From Trebonia sp963836195 (lineage in GTDB: Bacteria; Actinomycetota; Actinomycetes; Streptosporangiales; Streptosporangiaceae): 64,000 nucleotides of DNA. The stretch covers positions 124,001 to 188,000 of the forward strand of contig CAWIIX010000015.1 of NCBI GenBank assembly GCA_963836195.1, given 5' to 3'. A program made the position numbers and the translations under genes. Shown here piece by piece: positions 32,691 to 40,390 of this stretch. Numbering within the stretch: the first letter of the stretch is position 1; every line of letters starts with the position of its first letter. A model generated the notes under the pieces. The model was not told where the DNA came from. It ran no database searches and saw nothing but the letters and a program-made list of their open reading frames with translations.

Positions 32691-32892
32691 ATGATCGGAC
32701 GTCTGCACCATGTGGTCCTCGACTGCCCCGACCCCGCAGCCCTGGCCTCCTTCTACTCCGAAATGCTCGGACTGCCGCGTCCTCGCCCTCGGAGCGGTGA
32801 AGCTCGACGGCGAGGACGTCTACGCCGACCCGGCCGGTCACCCCTTCTGCCTCATCAGGCGGCCGGGATGGGCACCCCCGATTATCGCCTGA
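32691..32892 (+). pseudogene. VOC-family (glyoxalase-like) remnant with internal deletion
   Basis: The first 30 residues, MIGRLHHVVLDCPDPAALASFYSEMLGLP, match the N-terminus of a VOC protein. The neighbouring frame then supplies only the last part, VLALGAVKLDGEDVYADPAGHPFCLIRRPG, to a stop at 32890-32892. About 50-60 central residues and one base phase are missing at about 32780. The result cannot form the paired beta-alpha-beta-beta-beta modules of this fold. Confidence 0.75.
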
Positions 32893-32899
32893 CCGGCCC

Positions 32900-33208
32900 T
32901 CAGTCCGCGCCGCGCTGCAGGTCCCACGCTTTTTCGAGGGCATCCTCGATCGCCCCGGCGTCCCCGGCGGCAAGGTCGGCGACAACCATCATGTGCTTGG
33001 CCCACCGAGTCGGGACGCTGAAGGTCGCCGGGTGCTGCCGCAGGATCAGGTCGCGATAGTCGAAATCGGCTCGGATCACGATGTGCGCGTCGTCGAGCTG
33101 ACGGGCGACCATCCGGCCGTGATACCGCCACTCGGCCAGCCCTTCCGGCGCGGTGCGGCGAACGCCGGCCAGGGCCCCGGCCAGCCGGGCTACGTCATCG
33201 ATCTCCAT
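32900..33208 (-). CDS. MmcQ/YjbR-like protein
   Basis: The 102-residue protein begins EIDDVARLAGALAGVRRTAPEGLAEWRYHGRMVARQLD and continues VIRADFDYRDLILRQHPATFSVPTRW, the double-wing pattern of the MmcQ/YjbR family (cysteine-tRNA-like or DNA-binding fold, function unsettled). It is convergent with the VOC remnant and lies 22 bases beyond the end of the tryptophan dioxygenase gene on the same strand. Confidence 0.7.
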   Translation of the reverse strand: MEIDDVARLAGALAGVRRTAPEGLAEWRYHGRMVARQLDDAHIVIRADFDYRDLILRQHPATFSVPTRWAKHMMVVADLAAGDAGAIEDALEKAWDLQRGAD

Positions 33209-33230
33209 CTACGCACCGCTGGTTTCTCGC

Positions 33231-34079
33231 TCAGGCGCCGAGCTCGGTCCTGACCGAGTAGATCTCGGGGAAGAACGTGAGGTCAAGCGCGCGGCGCAGG
33301 AAGGAGACGCCGGAGCTGCCGCCGGTCCCGGGCTTGAACCCGATGGTGCGCTGCACGGTGCGCAGGTGCCGGAACCGCCAGAACTGGAAGGCGTCCTCCA
33401 GGTCAACGAGGTCCTCGCAGGTGGCGTACTCCGACCAGTAGGTCGTGGTGTCCTCGTAGATCGTCTTGTAGACCGCGACGAGCTCGGGCGTCTCTACCCA
33501 CGCCTGGCTGACGTCCCGCTCGAGAACCCGCTGCGGCACCGGGTGGCCGTGGCGGGCAAGGTAGCGCAGGAACGCGTCGTAGACGGTGGGCGCCCGCAGC
33601 GTCTCCGCCAGCATCGCCTGGGCCTCGGGCCTGGACCTGAAGACGGCGAGGAGCGCTTCGTTCTTATTGCCGAGGATGAACTCCACCGCGCGGTACTGAT
33701 ACGACTGGAAGCCCGAGGAGTTCCCCAGCACACCGCGGAACTCCGCGTACTCGCTCGGCGTCAGGGTCGCGAGCACCGACCACTGGTCGGTGAGCGTTCG
33801 GAAAATGTGCTTCACCCGGGACAGGCCCTTGCGCGCGCGGCTGACGTCGTCGGCGTCGAGGTTCTCCCGCACGCCGGCCAGCTCGTGCAGCACCAGCTTG
33901 AGCCAGAGCTCGCTGGTCTGGTGCTGGATGATGAACAGCGGCTCGTCGTGGTGGTCGCTGATCGGGTGCTGCGCGGAAAGCAGCGTGTCCAGGTCCAGAT
34001 AGCCGGCGTAGTCCGTGCTCTGGCTGAAGTCGGTCTTGATGCCCTCCTCCAGGGCGCGGACGCCGTTCTCGATCGACAT
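33231..34079 (-). CDS. kynA: Tryptophan 2,3-dioxygenase
   Basis: The 282-residue haem enzyme opens the kynurenine pathway by converting L-tryptophan to N-formylkynurenine. Recognisable segments are YAGYLDLDTLLSAQHP, DEPLFIIQHQTSELWLKLVLHEL (substrate and haem pocket, His in QHQ), SGFQSYQYRAVEF, FQFWRFRHLRTVQRTIGFKPGTGGSSGVSFL with the haem-ligating His, and FFPEIYSVRTEL. GGAGGGG lies before ATG 34079. Other kynurenine genes are not in the window. Confidence 0.95.
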   Translation of the reverse strand: MSIENGVRALEEGIKTDFSQSTDYAGYLDLDTLLSAQHPISDHHDEPLFIIQHQTSELWLKLVLHELAGVRENLDADDVSRARKGLSRVKHIFRTLTDQWSVLATLTPSEYAEFRGVLGNSSGFQSYQYRAVEFILGNKNEALLAVFRSRPEAQAMLAETLRAPTVYDAFLRYLARHGHPVPQRVLERDVSQAWVETPELVAVYKTIYEDTTTYWSEYATCEDLVDLEDAFQFWRFRHLRTVQRTIGFKPGTGGSSGVSFLRRALDLTFFPEIYSVRTELGA

Positions 34080-34201
34080 GGGTTCCCCTCCTCGCGTCGC
34101 CGTCCGCTGCCACTACGCAACGTCAAGGGACCAGGCTAGTCCTCCGGCAGTCCTGTCACGGACGGTCACCGACGGGGCCTGCCGCCGACGGGCCGACGCA
34201 G

Positions 34202-34222
34202 GGTACTACGAAACGTAGTACC
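34202..34222. promoter_or_regulatory. 9-bp inverted repeat GGTACTACG-AAA-CGTAGTACC
   Basis: The arms are exact and end at the base before GTG 34223. TACTACGnnnCGTAGTA resembles BlaI/MecI/CopY-type operators (TACTACA...TGTAGTA). The site would occlude initiation of the membrane-protein pair; it lies about 120 bases upstream of divergent kynA. The cognate repressor is not in the window. Confidence 0.65.
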
Positions 34223-34597
34223 GTGTCATCTGTGAACGGTGCCGTCCCAACGACGATCATTGTGGTCGGTCTCGCCCTGGCCGCTTACGCGTTGCTGACG
34301 ACTGCCCGCAACCGGCGCGTGGGCCTTGGCCTTCTCATCGCCATCGGCGTCCTCGAGATCCTGCTCCTTGTCCTCGTCGGCCTGATCGTGGCCCAGCTGG
34401 CCGGGGGCGGGCGCCCGGCCAGCACGACGATGCTCGTCGGCTACTTGATCGCGATGCCGCTGGTCCCGGTAGTGGCCGGGTTCTGGGGGGCGATGGAGCG
34501 ATCACGCTGGGGGCCGGCCGTTTACGCGGTGGCCGGGCTGGCCGCGGCCATCCTGATGGTCCGGCTCCATGAGATCTGGGCGGTCATTCATGTCTGA
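34223..34597 (+). CDS. Small integral membrane protein, unknown function
   Basis: The 124-residue protein has four predicted membrane helices (about residues 9-25, 34-59, 68-86 and 99-115), separated by short basic loops such as TTARNRRVG and MERSRWG. No family motif was recognised. GTG 34223 directly follows the operator-like palindrome; GTG 34232 is alternative. It overlaps the next membrane-protein gene by 8 bases, so they form one unit. Confidence 0.65.
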   Translation: MSSVNGAVPTTIIVVGLALAAYALLTTARNRRVGLGLLIAIGVLEILLLVLVGLIVAQLAGGGRPASTTMLVGYLIAMPLVPVVAGFWGAMERSRWGPAVYAVAGLAAAILMVRLHEIWAVIHV

Positions 34598-35096
34598 GCC
34601 CACGGCATCGTCCGAGCCGGTGACGTCGCCGCCGGAGTCGACCAAGACGGGCCCCGGCCGGCTGCTGGTCGCGGTCTACGGTCTGTTCGCCCTCTCCGCC
34701 TGCGCCCGGGCCGGGACGCAGATCGTGACGGAGTTCAGCCGGGCCCCGGCCGCGTACGTGCTGTCGGCGTTGGCCGGCGTGGTCTACATCGTCGCCACGG
34801 TCAGCCTCGTCAACGGCAGTCGGACCGCGCGCCGGATCGCCGTCCTGTCTTGCTCGGTGGAGCTGGCCGGCGTGCTGGTGGTCGGCAGCTGGAGCGTCCT
34901 TGACCCGGCCAGCTTCCCCGATGCCACCGTGTGGTCCACCTATGGCGTCGGCTACGGCTTCGTCCCGCTCGTGCTGCCCGTATTCGGCCTGCTCTGGCTG
35001 CGGCGGGTGAGCAAGCGAGCTCTGGCCGCGCCTGCGACCGTGGCCGCAGCGGGAGTCGCGAGCGATCGGCGGGCGGTAAACCAGGGCCGACCCTGA
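34590..35096 (+). CDS. Membrane protein, unknown function
   Basis: The 168-residue protein has a Ser/Pro-rich N-terminus (MSEPTASSEPVTSPPEST) and four hydrophobic segments, the last ending YGFVPLVLPVFGLLWLRR before a basic tail. It is encoded in overlap with the preceding membrane-protein gene. Its last 287 bases are also open on the minus strand in frame with the MFS gene; the hydrophobic pattern here favours the plus strand as the true coding strand. Confidence 0.65.
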   Translation: MSEPTASSEPVTSPPESTKTGPGRLLVAVYGLFALSACARAGTQIVTEFSRAPAAYVLSALAGVVYIVATVSLVNGSRTARRIAVLSCSVELAGVLVVGSWSVLDPASFPDATVWSTYGVGYGFVPLVLPVFGLLWLRRVSKRALAAPATVAAAGVASDRRAVNQGRP

Positions 35097-36318
35097 GCGG
35101 GAGCGGGTCGCTGCGGCGGATACGCCTCAGCTCGGGTGTCAGCAGAACGAGCACGGGCAGGGCGGCCACGAGGGCGCCGGCCACGGCCAGGACGGCGGTC
35201 AGGCCGAAGGCGGCGGCGGCCGGGCCCGCAACGGCGGTCGCGACCGGGGTGAGGGCGACGCCGCCGAGCGCGTCGTAGGACGCGATGCGGGACAGCTTCT
35301 CCGGCGGTATCTCCTGCTGCAGCGTCGTCGCCCAGCAGACGGTGAACACCTCCAGGCTTCCGCCCGCCGCCAGCGCCGCGCCGACATCCAGGGGAACCGG
35401 CAGCGGCACCGCGAGCGCGAACAGCAGCAGCGAATAGGCCGGGATGGACAGCATGCCGGCGACCAGCAGGCGGTCCGGGCGGTAGCGCGTCATGACCAGG
35501 CCGCCGGCCACGGCGCCGACCGCGTACGCAGCGGTGATGAAGCCCCAGCTCCGCGCGCCGCCGAGGTCCGCGTGCGCCGTCAGCGGCCCGAGCACCTGCA
35601 TGGCGGCCGCGTAGATCCCGGTCACGACCGTGAACTGAGCCACCACCGCCCAGAGCCAGCGGCGCGACGAGAACTCCCGCCAGCCGTCACGGAGATCGGC
35701 GAAGGCGCTTGCCGTCTGCCCGCGCGGCTGGCGCTGGAAACGCATGCCCGCCCGGAGGACTGCGGCGGCGGCGAACGTGGCCGCATCGGCCGCCAGGGCC
35801 CACCCGGGTCCGGCCAGACCGGTCAGGATGCCGCCGAGCGCCGCGCCGCCGATCGAGGCGGCGTTGCGCCCCGTCCGGAACAGCGCGTTCGCCTCGGCCA
35901 GCTGGCTCGACGGCACGGTCTGCGGAAGCAGGCCCTGCGCGGCCGGATAGGAGAAGCCGAAGCCCGCGCCGCCGGCGGCGGCCGCGGCCGCGAGCTGCCA
36001 GACCCGCGCCTGACCGGTGAGGAGGAGCGCCGCTGCGACGCCCTGGGCCATGGCCTGCAGCGCCTCGGCCGCCATCATCACCTGATGACGGGGCGCGCGG
36101 TCGGCGATGGTACCGCCGAGGAGCAGGGTGGCGATCGCGGCGATCAACTCGGCGGCGGCGACGTAGCCGACATCGCCGGCCGACCCGCCGCATCGCAGCA
36201 CCGCGAACGGCATTGCCACGGCGGCGATCTGCGATCCGCCCACGGAGATGACACTGCAGGCGCTCAGCAGCCGGAAGTTGCGGCTGCCGAGCGGTCCGCG
36301 GAGCAATGTCGTCCCCAT
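34810..36318 (-). CDS. MFS_3-type (EntS-like) multidrug exporter with an abnormal C-terminal tail
   Basis: Residues 1-405 form a twelve-helix MFS transporter (RNFRLLSACSVISVGGSQIAAVAMPFAVL, the loop GGTIADRAPRHQVMM, and LPQTVPSSQLAEANALFRTGRNAASIGGAALGG) of the enterobactin-exporter-like MFS_3 group. Normal homologues end about LLTPELRRIRR. Here no stop follows, and the frame runs 95 Arg/Ser-rich residues antisense through the convergent membrane-protein gene. The tail is most likely spurious after a lost stop. ATG 36318 lies next to an inverted repeat that probably controls it. Confidence 0.82.
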   Translation of the reverse strand: MGTTLLRGPLGSRNFRLLSACSVISVGGSQIAAVAMPFAVLRCGGSAGDVGYVAAAELIAAIATLLLGGTIADRAPRHQVMMAAEALQAMAQGVAAALLLTGQARVWQLAAAAAAGGAGFGFSYPAAQGLLPQTVPSSQLAEANALFRTGRNAASIGGAALGGILTGLAGPGWALAADAATFAAAAVLRAGMRFQRQPRGQTASAFADLRDGWREFSSRRWLWAVVAQFTVVTGIYAAAMQVLGPLTAHADLGGARSWGFITAAYAVGAVAGGLVMTRYRPDRLLVAGMLSIPAYSLLLFALAVPLPVPLDVGAALAAGGSLEVFTVCWATTLQQEIPPEKLSRIASYDALGGVALTPVATAVAGPAAAAFGLTAVLAVAGALVAALPVLVLLTPELRRIRRSDPLPLRVGPGLPPADRSRLPLRPRSQARPELACSPAAARAGRIRAARAGRSRSRRHRWTTRWHRGSWPGQGRSSCRPPARRPAPPSKTGRRSGARSDCR

Positions 36319-36319
36319 C

Positions 36320-36349
36320 TAACGTACGGAATCTACATTCTGTACGTTA
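36320..36349. promoter_or_regulatory. Inverted repeat TAACGTAC-N14-GTACGTTA
   Basis: The 8-bp arms are exact, 36320-36327 and 36342-36349. A further GTACGT lies at 36369-36374. These sites fill the gap between the divergent MFS and Phd-type antitoxin genes and could be the antitoxin's autoregulatory operator. Confidence 0.55.
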
Positions 36350-36385
36350 CTTGAGAAATGTAAGAAACGTACGTACCCTGGCCCG

Positions 36386-36697
36386 GTGACCAGTGAGATT
36401 CCAGTGACCCAGGCCAGGGACGAGCTCGCCGACCTCGTCAGCAGGGTCGCCTACGGGCACGAGCGGATCATCCTGACCAGGCACTCCAAGCCAGTGGCGT
36501 GCCTCGTCTCACCCGAGGACCTGGCTCGCCTGGAAGCGGCCGAGCGGGAAGCCCCCGCCGTGTACCCGGCAACCGCGGCCCCGGCGGAGGGCACGCCACC
36601 GCAGCGGTCCGGAACGCCGGGGCTGATGCCGGTCGCGGCTGAGTACCGGGCGCCGGGCGACGGCGGTCACGGCTCTCCGGCCCGGCCGGGATCGTGA
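36386..36697 (+). CDS. Phd/YefM-family antitoxin without an adjacent toxin
   Basis: The 103-residue protein starts TSEIPVTQARDELADLVSRVAYGHERIILTRHSKPVACLVSPEDLARLE, the Phd/YefM DNA-binding fold. The C-terminal half is Pro/Ala-rich and disordered, as expected for a toxin-binding or degraded tail. GTG 36386 is used. The usual RelE/Doc/PIN toxin downstream is absent: the next gene is a convergent hydrolase overlapping by 31 bases. It is an orphan antitoxin or a plain regulator. Confidence 0.82.
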   Translation: MTSEIPVTQARDELADLVSRVAYGHERIILTRHSKPVACLVSPEDLARLEAAEREAPAVYPATAAPAEGTPPQRSGTPGLMPVAAEYRAPGDGGHGSPARPGS

Positions 36698-38016
36698 ATA
36701 TTCTGGGACGGCGGGCCGGCCAGCCAGTCGCTCACGTCGGCCGCGACCTCGGGGTCGAGGTGCTGCGGGGCCGCGAGCTCGGCCGGGCCGGACGGCCCGG
36801 TCCCGGGGAAGAAGAAGTGGTTGTCGACCGGGTAGACGCGGAACGCCACGTCCGGACGCTGGTCGAGGCCGGCCTGCCAGCGGCTGAGGTCGTCGGCCAC
36901 CGTCACCTGGTAGTCACGGCCGCCCTGGAGGATGAGCATCGGCTGGCGCAGGCCGGCCGCGACCGCCACCGGGTCGTAGCCGCGCAGGTCGAGCCAGTAC
37001 GGCGCGGGCACGCCGAACGGCAGTTCGGCGTCCGGGGTCTGCGGTGACAGGTCGGGGCTGTCGACCCGCCTCGCCTGGGCGGTCAGCGCGTCGATGCCGG
37101 GCTGGGCGGCAGCGGCGGTGGCGGGGGCGAGGGAGGCCAGGTAGCTGATCTGGCGGACCGCCGCCCACTGCAGCGGCTGGACGCCGCCGGCCAGCAGGAC
37201 CAGCCCGGCGACCGACGGCTCGGCGGCGGCGACGCGAGGCGCGACGGTGCCGCCGAGGCTGTGGCCGGCCACGAACACGCGGGCGGCGTCGACGGCGGGG
37301 TGCGCCTGGAGCAGGGCGATGGCGGCGAGGGCGTCGGGAAGGTACTCGTCCGCCACGGTGAAGGCCCGGTTCGCGCGGACCAGGTCGGGGTGCGCGTGGG
37401 TCACCTTGTCGAACCGGAGCACGGCGACACCGCGGCTGGCGAGGCCCCAGGCGAGGTCCTTGAGCGGCTTGCTCCGGCCGATGCTGCCGTCCCGGTCCTC
37501 CGGTCCCGAGCCGCCGAGGATCACCAGCCCCGGGAGCAGGCCGGACTGAGGCTGGCGGGGCAGGCTGAGCGTGCCCGGCACGGCCAGCGGCCCCGAGCCG
37601 AGCGTTACCTCGTGGTCGTCGAAACGCAAAGGGTCGGCGTAGCCGGGCGGTTCCCACGGCGCGGCCGCCTGGCCGTCGCCGGCCGGCGCGAGCTGGATCC
37701 CGGTCAGCTGGCCGTCCCTGGTCAGGTACACCGCGAGCGTCTGCCGGCCGCGCTCGAAGGTCACCGGGACCTGCACGGTGATCATGGCGCCGTCGGCCTG
37801 GTCGCTGGCCGGGGCGCCGACCGCGGTGAGCTGACCGCGTTCCGCCAGCTCGGCCTCCCACGCGGCCCGCAGCCCGTCGGCGGTGACCATCGGGCGCAGC
37901 CCCGGGGTGAACAGCTCGCGGATCTGGTCGAACTGCCCGGCCCGGGCGAGCTCGACCACGGCCAGCGCGCGGGCCTCGGGCGTTACCGGGGGCGCTTCCG
38001 GTTCAGTGGGGGTCAC
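36667..38016 (-). CDS. Alpha/beta hydrolase with N-terminal DUF3887-like domain
   Basis: The 449-residue protein has a DUF3887-like domain (residues about 15-110, ALAVVELARAGQFDQIRELFTPGLR) followed by a dienelactone-hydrolase-like alpha/beta fold: LVILGGSGPEDRDGSIG, FVAGHSLGGTVAP with nucleophile Ser253, LILQGGRDYQVT, and VDNHFFFPG with the catalytic His. Start GTG 38016 overlaps the HTH gene stop (GTGA) and has AAGGAG upstream. The same frame runs on through the frameshifted HTH gene, but that longer protein is not real. The pair suggests regulation by the HTH protein. Confidence 0.85.
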   Translation of the reverse strand: MTPTEPEAPPVTPEARALAVVELARAGQFDQIRELFTPGLRPMVTADGLRAAWEAELAERGQLTAVGAPASDQADGAMITVQVPVTFERGRQTLAVYLTRDGQLTGIQLAPAGDGQAAAPWEPPGYADPLRFDDHEVTLGSGPLAVPGTLSLPRQPQSGLLPGLVILGGSGPEDRDGSIGRSKPLKDLAWGLASRGVAVLRFDKVTHAHPDLVRANRAFTVADEYLPDALAAIALLQAHPAVDAARVFVAGHSLGGTVAPRVAAAEPSVAGLVLLAGGVQPLQWAAVRQISYLASLAPATAAAAQPGIDALTAQARRVDSPDLSPQTPDAELPFGVPAPYWLDLRGYDPVAVAAGLRQPMLILQGGRDYQVTVADDLSRWQAGLDQRPDVAFRVYPVDNHFFFPGTGPSGPAELAAPQHLDPEVAADVSDWLAGPPSQNIHDPGRAGEP

Positions 38017-38568
38017 GGGGTCTCCTTGGTGGAACCAGATTCTTCGGGGGCGGGCAGCATGACGGTGTAGAGCATCCGCCGTCGGCGGCCGCCGCCGGGG
38101 GCGTTGGCAAGCCGGGGCAGGCTGATCGCGGCGAGATCGCGCTGGTAGTCGGCCAGCTCCGCGTCGGTCAGCCACATCGCCGCGACCCGGTAGCCGGCCC
38201 CGTCCCTGGCCGGGCTCGGCCGGCTCGGTGGCGAGGTAGCGGTCGAAGTCGCCCAGCAACCCGGCCACGTAGGCGAGGAACGCGCTGCCGTGCTCTTCCA
38301 GGCTCATCGCGGCGACCTCGCCCGGCTGTATCTGCGCGGCGAGCAGCCGGAGCATGTAGGTCCGCTCGGTGATGCCGCGGACCCGCCGCTCGGACACCAC
38401 GTGCAGCACCCCGGCCTCGGCGAGGCGGCCCACGTGCCGGTAGACGCTGGCGGCGGGCACGTCCGGCAGCTCGGCGGCGAGCTGGCGGGTGGTGAGCGCC
38501 CGGTCGCCGAGGAACGCCTTGACAATGCGCAGCCGCACCGGGTGCAGGAGCAGGTCAGCGCTAGCCAC
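38013..38568 (-). pseudogene. ArsR-like HTH regulator with a single frameshift
   Basis: Residues 1-118 give a full winged helix: ADLLLHPVRLRIVKAFLGDRALTTRQLAAELPDVPAASVYRHVGRLAEAGVLHVV. At about 38195-38210 the frame is lost. The +1 frame continues DGAGYRVAAMWLTDAELADYQRDLAAI and ends MLPAPEESGSTKETP with TGA at 38013-38015. Removing one C from GCCCGGCC restores AEPARDGAGYR. As written the regulator lacks its ligand or dimerisation half. It is coupled to the hydrolase gene. Confidence 0.8.
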
Positions 38569-38589
38569 CTCCCGAGCCTAGCCCAATTA

Positions 38590-38621
38590 ATCCATTAATG
38601 CTAACGTTCTCAGTAATGGAT
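38590..38621. promoter_or_regulatory. Inverted repeat ATCCATTA-N16-TAATGGAT
   Basis: The 8-bp arms are exact, 38590-38597 and 38614-38621, in an A+T-rich gap between the HTH regulator (minus) and the downstream plus-strand gene. TTGACA follows at 38624-38629. It is a probable operator for the HTH protein. Confidence 0.6.
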
Positions 38622-38645
38622 CATTGACAAAAGGGGATGACGGAC

Positions 38646-39002
38646 GTGGCTGACCTGCGCATTGACGGCAACCAGCTGGTGCTGCACCTGTCCGCGGCGG
38701 AAAAGGTCGAGGGCGTGCACGGCGACCTGCGCGCGCCGCTGTCGGCCGTGCGCGGGATCGCGGTCCTCGACGACGCCCACGGTCCGGTCGGCATCACGGC
38801 CGGGATCAAGATCGGCACCCGCATCCCCGGCGTCATCGAGGTCGGCGTGGTCCAGGGCGCCACCAGGCGGCTCTTCGCCGCCGTCCATCACAACACCCCC
38901 CGCGGCCTGCGGATTCGGTTCCACGGGACTGCCTACGACGAGTGGATCGTCGGCTGCGCCGACCCCGAGGCGGTCGCGGCCGGACTCGGCCTCCCGGTCT
39001 AG
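38646..39002 (+). CDS. Conserved hypothetical protein, PH-like fold suspected
   Basis: The 118-residue protein is beta-rich: LRIDGNQLVLHLSAAEKVEGVHGDLRAPLSAVRGIAVLDD, GVIEVGVVQ, RRLFAAVHHNTPRGLRIRFHG, then YDEWIVGCADPEAVAAGLGL. The pattern resembles actinobacterial bacterial-PH-like conserved hypotheticals. GTG 38646 has AAAGGGG at a good distance; ATG 38637 is too close to it. It may be governed by the inverted repeat at 38590. Confidence 0.65.
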   Translation: MADLRIDGNQLVLHLSAAEKVEGVHGDLRAPLSAVRGIAVLDDAHGPVGITAGIKIGTRIPGVIEVGVVQGATRRLFAAVHHNTPRGLRIRFHGTAYDEWIVGCADPEAVAAGLGLPV

Positions 39003-39880
39003 GCGTCGAGCAGACTCAGGTCGTCGGGAGAGAGGCGGAGCGCGGCCGCCGCCACGTTCTCCTCGAGGTGGGAGACGTTGCCGGTGCCGGGGATGGCGAG
39101 GACGTTCGGGGCCTGGTGGAGGGTCCACGCCAGCCGGATCTGGGCCACGGTCGCGCCGCGGCGGCCCGCCACCGCCAGCAGCGGTTCGGGCTCGGGCGGC
39201 CGCCGCCCGGACTGCCGGGACGGGCCCGCGATCGCGAAGAACGGAACGAACGCGATGCCCCGCTCGGCGCAGGCGCGCAGCACCGGGTCATGCTCGCGCA
39301 GGTCGAAGCCGTACCGGTTCTGCACGCAGACGACCGGCGCGATCATCAGCGCCTCAGTCAGCTGGTCGACGGTGACGTCGGAGACGCCGAGGTGGCGGAT
39401 CAGGCCGGCCTGGCGGAGCTCGGCCAGCGCGCCGAAGTGCTCGGCGATCGACTCCTGGTCCGCGCGGCGGCGCAGGTTCACCACGTCCAGATGGTCGCGG
39501 CCGAGCTGCCGCAGGTTCTCCTCGACCTGGCCGCGCAGCTGGTCCGGGCGGGCCGAGTGCCATTCGCCCCAGCTGTCCCGGCCCGGGCCGACCTTGGTGG
39601 TGATCACCAGGTCGGCCGGGTACGGCCCGAGGGCCGTGTTGATCAGCTCGTTGGCCGAGCGCAGAGGCGAGAAGTAGAACGCGGCCGTGTCGATGTGGTT
39701 GACGCCGAGCTCGACCGCGCGGCGCAGCACCGCGATCGACTCGCCCCGGTCGCTGGGCGAGCCGCCCTTCGCGAACGGCTGGCTGCCGGTCAGCCGCATC
39801 GCGCCGAAACCGAGCCGGTTGACGGTGAGGTCGCCCAACCGCCAGGTGCCTGCGGCCGCCGCCGCGGGCTGTGAATTCAC
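38999..39880 (-). CDS. Aldo/keto reductase lacking the canonical catalytic histidine
   Basis: The 293-residue protein is a (beta/alpha)8 AKR: LTVNRLGFGAMRLTG, HIDTAAFYFSPLRSANELI (Asp64, Tyr69), LVITTKVGPG (Lys96) and IPGTGNVSHLEENVAAAAL for NADPH binding. The strand that normally supplies the active-site His reads LDVVNLRRRAD, with Leu-Arg in that area. This is common to a pyridoxal-reductase-like AKR branch. GTG 39880 starts NSQPAAAAAGTW; the upstream extension to 39964 crosses repeat R1. Confidence 0.85.
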   Translation of the reverse strand: MNSQPAAAAAGTWRLGDLTVNRLGFGAMRLTGSQPFAKGGSPSDRGESIAVLRRAVELGVNHIDTAAFYFSPLRSANELINTALGPYPADLVITTKVGPGRDSWGEWHSARPDQLRGQVEENLRQLGRDHLDVVNLRRRADQESIAEHFGALAELRQAGLIRHLGVSDVTVDQLTEALMIAPVVCVQNRYGFDLREHDPVLRACAERGIAFVPFFAIAGPSRQSGRRPPEPEPLLAVAGRRGATVAQIRLAWTLHQAPNVLAIPGTGNVSHLEENVAAAALRLSPDDLSLLDA

Positions 39881-39932
39881 CCGGGCAACGCTACCCCGGC
39901 GAAGCGGACGCGCAGGCGGACTGGGGAACCAC

Positions 39933-39961
39933 GGGTCCGTTCGATAGAAGAGCTCTTGATT
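39933..39961 (+). repeat. Dispersed intergenic repeat R1, copy C
   Basis: GGGTCCGTTCGATAGAAGAG is followed by CTCTTGATT. GGGTCCGTTCGA matches copies B and A closely, and AAGAGCTCTT is a palindrome like AAGATCTT in copy B. It lies in the gap before the aldo/keto reductase start, touching the stop of the next minus-strand gene. Confidence 0.6.
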
Positions 39962-40356
39962 CACTGCTTTTCCGCGGTCCCCAGCCGCCGCCGCACCTCG
40001 TCCCAGTCCAGCGGCACCTCACCCCCGCAGATCGGGAAGAACTCGAACTGGCTCGGCCCCATGTGCGGCTGCAGCCCCTTGGTGAGCTGCCGGTGCGGGT
40101 CGGCGGCGGCGAAGCGGGACAGGCTCTGCTCGTCTTCCCAGACCGAGAAGGTCCAGAACGTCTTGCGAGCCGGCTGGGCGTCGAGGGCGTAGCCGACCAG
40201 GCCGGGCGCGGCCGCCAGCTGGCCGCGGATCCGCATCGCGTCGAGCAGGAATCCGGGAACGCTGCGGTGGGCGCGCAGCGGCAGCCGCGAGGCCATCGCC
40301 ACGTACTGCCGCCCCGGGTCGACCGCCTGAAATTCCTTCCACGGCAGCGCGGGCAT
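39961..40356 (-). CDS. DUF3291-like / ABM-fold protein
   Basis: The 131-residue protein contains LVGYALDAQPARKTFWTFSVWEDEQSLSRFAAADPHRQL, a dimeric alpha/beta-barrel pattern as seen in DUF3291 and antibiotic-biosynthesis-monooxygenase-like proteins. There is no catalytic motif by which to assign an activity. It is 34 bases downstream of the AhpD-like gene on the same strand, so a redox or stress role together is possible. Confidence 0.6.
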   Translation of the reverse strand: MPALPWKEFQAVDPGRQYVAMASRLPLRAHRSVPGFLLDAMRIRGQLAAAPGLVGYALDAQPARKTFWTFSVWEDEQSLSRFAAADPHRQLTKGLQPHMGPSQFEFFPICGGEVPLDWDEVRRRLGTAEKQ

Positions 40357-40390
40357 ATCGGTTCGCCTCCGGAGGCTAGGGGGCCAAGGG

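Noticed and set aside
36667..38568. A 633-residue fusion of an HTH domain and an alpha/beta hydrolase
   Set aside because: Residues 118-185 are low-complexity Arg/Pro. The neighbouring frame there encodes the true HTH C-terminus, and the hydrolase has its own GTG start with AAGGAG.
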